NCBI GenBank assembly: GCA_903820655.1
Contig: CAIJIA010000005.1
Span: 1-6,922, forward strand
Source: an uncultured Chloroflexota bacterium
GTDB lineage: Bacteria > Chloroflexota > Limnocylindria > Limnocylindrales > Limnocylindraceae
Direction of reading: 5' to 3'
DNA length: 6,922 nucleotides
Shown piece by piece: positions 5,601 to 6,922 of this stretch (within the stretch, counting starts at the first letter, position 1; each line of letters opens with the position of its first letter). A program made the position numbers and the translations under genes. The notes under the pieces are model-generated. The model was not told where the DNA came from. It was given only the letters and a program-made list of their open reading frames with translations, and made no database searches.

Positions 5601-5996
5601 GACAAGATCCACGCGCGTTCAACCGGCCCATACAGCTTGATCACGCAGCAGCCACTCGGCGGTAAGGCCCAGTTCGGCGGCCAGCGATTCGGCGAAATGG
5701 AAGTCTGGGCACTCCAGGCCTACGGCGCCGCAAACATTCTGCAGGAGATCCTCACGGTGAAGTCCGACGACGTCGTTGGCCGCGTGCAGGCATACGAGGC
5801 GATCGTCAAGGGCGAGCGCATCCAGGCGCCAGGTGTGCCTGAGTCGTTCAAGGTGCTCGTGAAGGAGCTCCAGAGCCTCGGCATCAGCGTCGACATCTTG
5901 AACCAAGACGACGAGGCCATTGAGTTGCTCGAGGATCCGGCTGGCTACGCCACGCCGAACCTTGGGATCAACCTCTCTGGCTTCGAAGACAATTGA
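2649..5996 (+). CDS. rpoB: DNA-directed RNA polymerase subunit beta
   Basis: Complete 1115-residue beta subunit, which with beta-prime forms the catalytic cleft of RNA polymerase. After a short variable N-terminus come RKFYSRIPEILEIPNLIDLQTNSF, then the protrusion and lobe with VVVSQLVRSPGVFYT. The rifampicin region begins at F407-F408 and runs to about L440, and CPIETPEGPNIGLIGSL starts at C461. NYEDAIIISERLV (E712, D713) and GDKMAGRHGNKG (K863, K871) supply active-site residues. The C-terminal part has GPYSLITQQPLGGKAQFGGQRFGEMEVWALQAYGAA in pieces, then PESFKVLVKELQSLG. It is shorter than the E. coli protein because the large lineage inserts are absent, as in Gram-positive-type enzymes. 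In the rifampicin cluster, E. coli N518, S522 and H526 are replaced by T420, A424 and S428, while Q513, D516, R529 and S531 equivalents are kept. CCA is the preferred proline codon. rpoC follows after 26 nt. Confidence 0.99.
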   Translation: MPTRTAASASATGGRKFYSRIPEILEIPNLIDLQTNSFAAFVGPEWIPGATPLPKGTKTFLAELLEEISPIRDFTGKRLELNFLDYEFKDEKVTEDDARAKDLTYARPLMVNAELKVLETGEIRRQQIYMGDFPWMTTQGTFIINGAERVVVSQLVRSPGVFYTDTVDPVSGRGLWSAKVIPNRGAWLEFETSGKDQLYVKVDRKRKIAATSLLRAVGYETNDEIAGLFSRLTSNPEHPYLANTLEKDGTATRSEALVEVYKRLRPGDPPTGDNARSLVENLFFNGRRYDLGRVGRYKFTQRLSETAERMGIELPGPEVRTLTREDLAAIVGHLILANEGGAHRDVTDHLGNRRVRANGELIMNAFRVGLLRMERVIKERMTIQEDDKATPSALVNVRPVVAAMKEFFGGSQLSQFMDQTNPLAELTSKRRLSALGPGGLSRERAGFDVRDVHHSHYGRICPIETPEGPNIGLIGSLATFGRVNELGFIESPYRRVKEGRVTTDVIYLAADEEERYAIAQANAELDSNSHLVGERIYCRKGEGFELVEPTRVDFMDVSPKQVVSVATALIPFLEHDDANRALMGSNMMRQAVPLLQPHAPVVGTGVEGRAARDSGQVVIARRPGVVTSVAADLIVVEPDDAANKKDIDHYPLLKFVRSNQGTCLNHRPAVEVGDRVKPGQVIADSMSTEGGELALGQNIVVAYMSWEGANYEDAIIISERLVREDVFTSIHIEKHEIEARDTKLGPEEITRDIANVPEELLASLDERGIINVGADVRPGDILVGKITPKGETEVTAEERLLRAIFGEKAREVKDSSLRLPHGERGTVVEVREFHREEVDLAPGVNQLVRVSIAQKRKISVGDKMAGRHGNKGVVSRILPVEDMPYLPDGTPVDIILNPLGVPSRMNIGQLLETHLGWALAKQNLKGATPVFDGATEENIIAELEAAGLPADGKITLRDGKSGKEFDRPITVGVTYMLKLHHLVEDKIHARSTGPYSLITQQPLGGKAQFGGQRFGEMEVWALQAYGAANILQEILTVKSDDVVGRVQAYEAIVKGERIQAPGVPESFKVLVKELQSLGISVDILNQDDEAIELLEDPAGYATPNLGINLSGFEDN

Positions 5997-6011
5997 GCGC
6001 GGCGTAGGGAC

Positions 6012-6018
6012 GAGGAGA
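6012..6018 (+). promoter_or_regulatory. Ribosome binding site of rpoC
   Basis: GAGGAGA at 6012-6018 precedes the ATG at 6023 with 4 nt between, inside the 26-nt rpoB-rpoC spacer. The spacer shows no hairpin or promoter, so rpoB and rpoC are co-transcribed. Confidence 0.8.
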
Positions 6019-6022
6019 GATC

Positions 6023-6922
6023 ATGCTTGAAGTAAACAATTTCGATTCGATCCGCGTAGCGCTGGCGAGCCCTGAGCAGATTCGCGGCTGGTCAAAGGGC
6101 GAGGTCACGAAGCCCGAGACGATCAACTACCGCACGCTGAAGCCAGAGAAGGACGGCCTCTTCGACGAGCGCATCTTCGGGCCAACGCGCGACTGGGAGT
6201 GCTACTGCGGTAAGTACAAGCGCATTCGTTATAAGGGCATCATCTGCGACAAGTGCGGCGTCGAAGTCACGCGCAGCAAGGTTCGCCGTGAGCGCATGGG
6301 CCACATTCAGTTGGCGAGCCCGGTCTCGCACATCTGGTACTTCAAGGGGACCCCGAGCCGCCTGGCCACCCTCCTGGAGATCTCACCACGCAACCTCGAG
6401 AAGGTTCTCTACTTCGCGCAGTACATCGTCACTAGCGTTGACGAGGATGCCCGCAAGGAGGCCCTGAAGGGTCTCGACGACGAGCTCGCCGGACGTGGCG
6501 GTGGTGCCACCGCCGAAGAGGAGAGCGAGATCAACGCACGACTGAAGCGCCAGCTCACCGAGTTGGAGCGCGAGGTTCGCGCCCGCATCGAGCAGGTGGA
6601 ATCTGACCGCGCCGAGCGCGCCCAGGCGATGGGTGAGGCCGCGCAGGTTACCGAGCGCGCCATCAACGACCTCGGCGAAGAGAAGGCTGATGGCGCCATC
6701 GTCTTCGAAACGACCGCAGAGATCATCGTTGCCGACGGCGCACTCGGCGGCAAAGAGGCGAAGGCGCGATTGCGCGCCGTACTCACCCAGGCCTCCATCG
6801 ACGACGAGCAGAACTTCACCGCACTCAAGGAGTCGATCGCCAAGGAGGGGGAGCAGAAGAAGGCCGACCTGAAGGCGCTCGCCGAGGGCGAAGTCGGTGC
6901 ACTGCGAGCCAACGCCAAGACC
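6023..6922 (+). CDS. rpoC: DNA-directed RNA polymerase subunit beta-prime (N-terminal 300 residues, cut by window edge)
   Basis: Open from ATG to the end of the window: exactly 300 codons with no stop, so the 3' part lies outside. Beta-prime carries the catalytic magnesium site and the clamp. The N-terminus has FDSIRVALASPEQIRGWSKGEV and KPETINYRTLKPEKDGLFDERIFGP, then the first zinc site with C60, C62, C75 and C78, followed by GVEVTRSKVRRERMGHI and SHIWYFKGTPSRL. The normal VLYFAQYIVTSVD (128-140) leads into a long charged segment. Residues about 140-222 and 244-300 look like coiled-coil helices, separated by a non-helical stretch around AIVFETTAEIIVADG (225-239). This insertion has not ended by residue 300, well past the length of the corresponding E. 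coli segment, and resembles the clamp insertion I recall from Chloroflexota and, in shorter form, Actinomycetota. The catalytic NADFDGD motif is outside the window. Confidence 0.98.
   Translation, partial: MLEVNNFDSIRVALASPEQIRGWSKGEVTKPETINYRTLKPEKDGLFDERIFGPTRDWECYCGKYKRIRYKGIICDKCGVEVTRSKVRRERMGHIQLASPVSHIWYFKGTPSRLATLLEISPRNLEKVLYFAQYIVTSVDEDARKEALKGLDDELAGRGGGATAEEESEINARLKRQLTELEREVRARIEQVESDRAERAQAMGEAAQVTERAINDLGEEKADGAIVFETTAEIIVADGALGGKEAKARLRAVLTQASIDDEQNFTALKESIAKEGEQKKADLKALAEGEVGALRANAKT

Noticed and set aside
3945..5612. Long open frame of about 555 codons on the minus strand inside rpoB
   Set aside because: It lies wholly opposite a certain rpoB gene, shows no recognisable family, and is explained by the regular codon pattern of GC-rich DNA, which removes stop codons from opposing frames.
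6409..6918. Minus-strand serine- and arginine-rich open frame inside rpoC
   Set aside because: Its composition is the mirror of the coiled-coil coding region of rpoC, and there is no independent evidence for a gene.

Overview
This window holds a bacterial ribosomal-protein and RNA polymerase operon, all on the + strand: rplK (L11), rplA (L1), rplJ (L10), rplL (L7/L12), rpoB (complete) and the first 300 codons of rpoC. This is a core gene cluster. I found no mobile element, CRISPR array, tRNA, rRNA or accessory defence or biosynthetic system. The interest lies in the structured spacers and in a few unusual residues in conserved proteins.

Organism: the DNA is GC-rich, very roughly 60% by eye. 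RpoB is compact (1115 aa, against about 1340 in E. coli) and lacks large lineage inserts. RpoC carries a long charged helical insertion after its first zinc site, starting with a TSVDE-type motif. From memory this resembles Chloroflexota, and to a lesser degree Actinomycetota. My best guess is a Chloroflexota member with moderate confidence; the species cannot be named. Proline is written mostly as CCA, which is odd for such a GC-rich genome.

Layout: positions 4-429 rplK, whose leader is cut off by the window edge; 430-491 a short spacer with a tandem GGCCGACAA repeat and a strong ribosome binding site; 492-1196 rplA; 1197-1481 a 285-nt spacer full of hairpins, three of them capped by GNRA tetraloops, in the place where the L10(L12)4-binding autoregulatory leader normally lies; 1482-2009 rplJ with a GTG start; 2010-2073 a short spacer with a hairpin just before the rplL ribosome binding site; 2074-2463 rplL; 2464-2648 a spacer with two very stable GC hairpins, a candidate sigma70-type promoter and a short hairpin near the predicted start of that transcript; 2649-5996 rpoB; 6023-6922 rpoC, cut off at the right edge. 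No stretch without a gene exceeds 300 bases.

How it works together: L11 and L1 are structural proteins of the 50S subunit (GTPase centre and L1 stalk). L10 anchors several L7/L12 dimers to form the stalk that recruits translation factors. RpoB and RpoC form the active centre of RNA polymerase. The two structured spacers lie where other bacteria control L10/L12 synthesis by feedback and reduce transcription or process the mRNA between the ribosomal and polymerase halves. Both controls are inferred here from position and base pairing.
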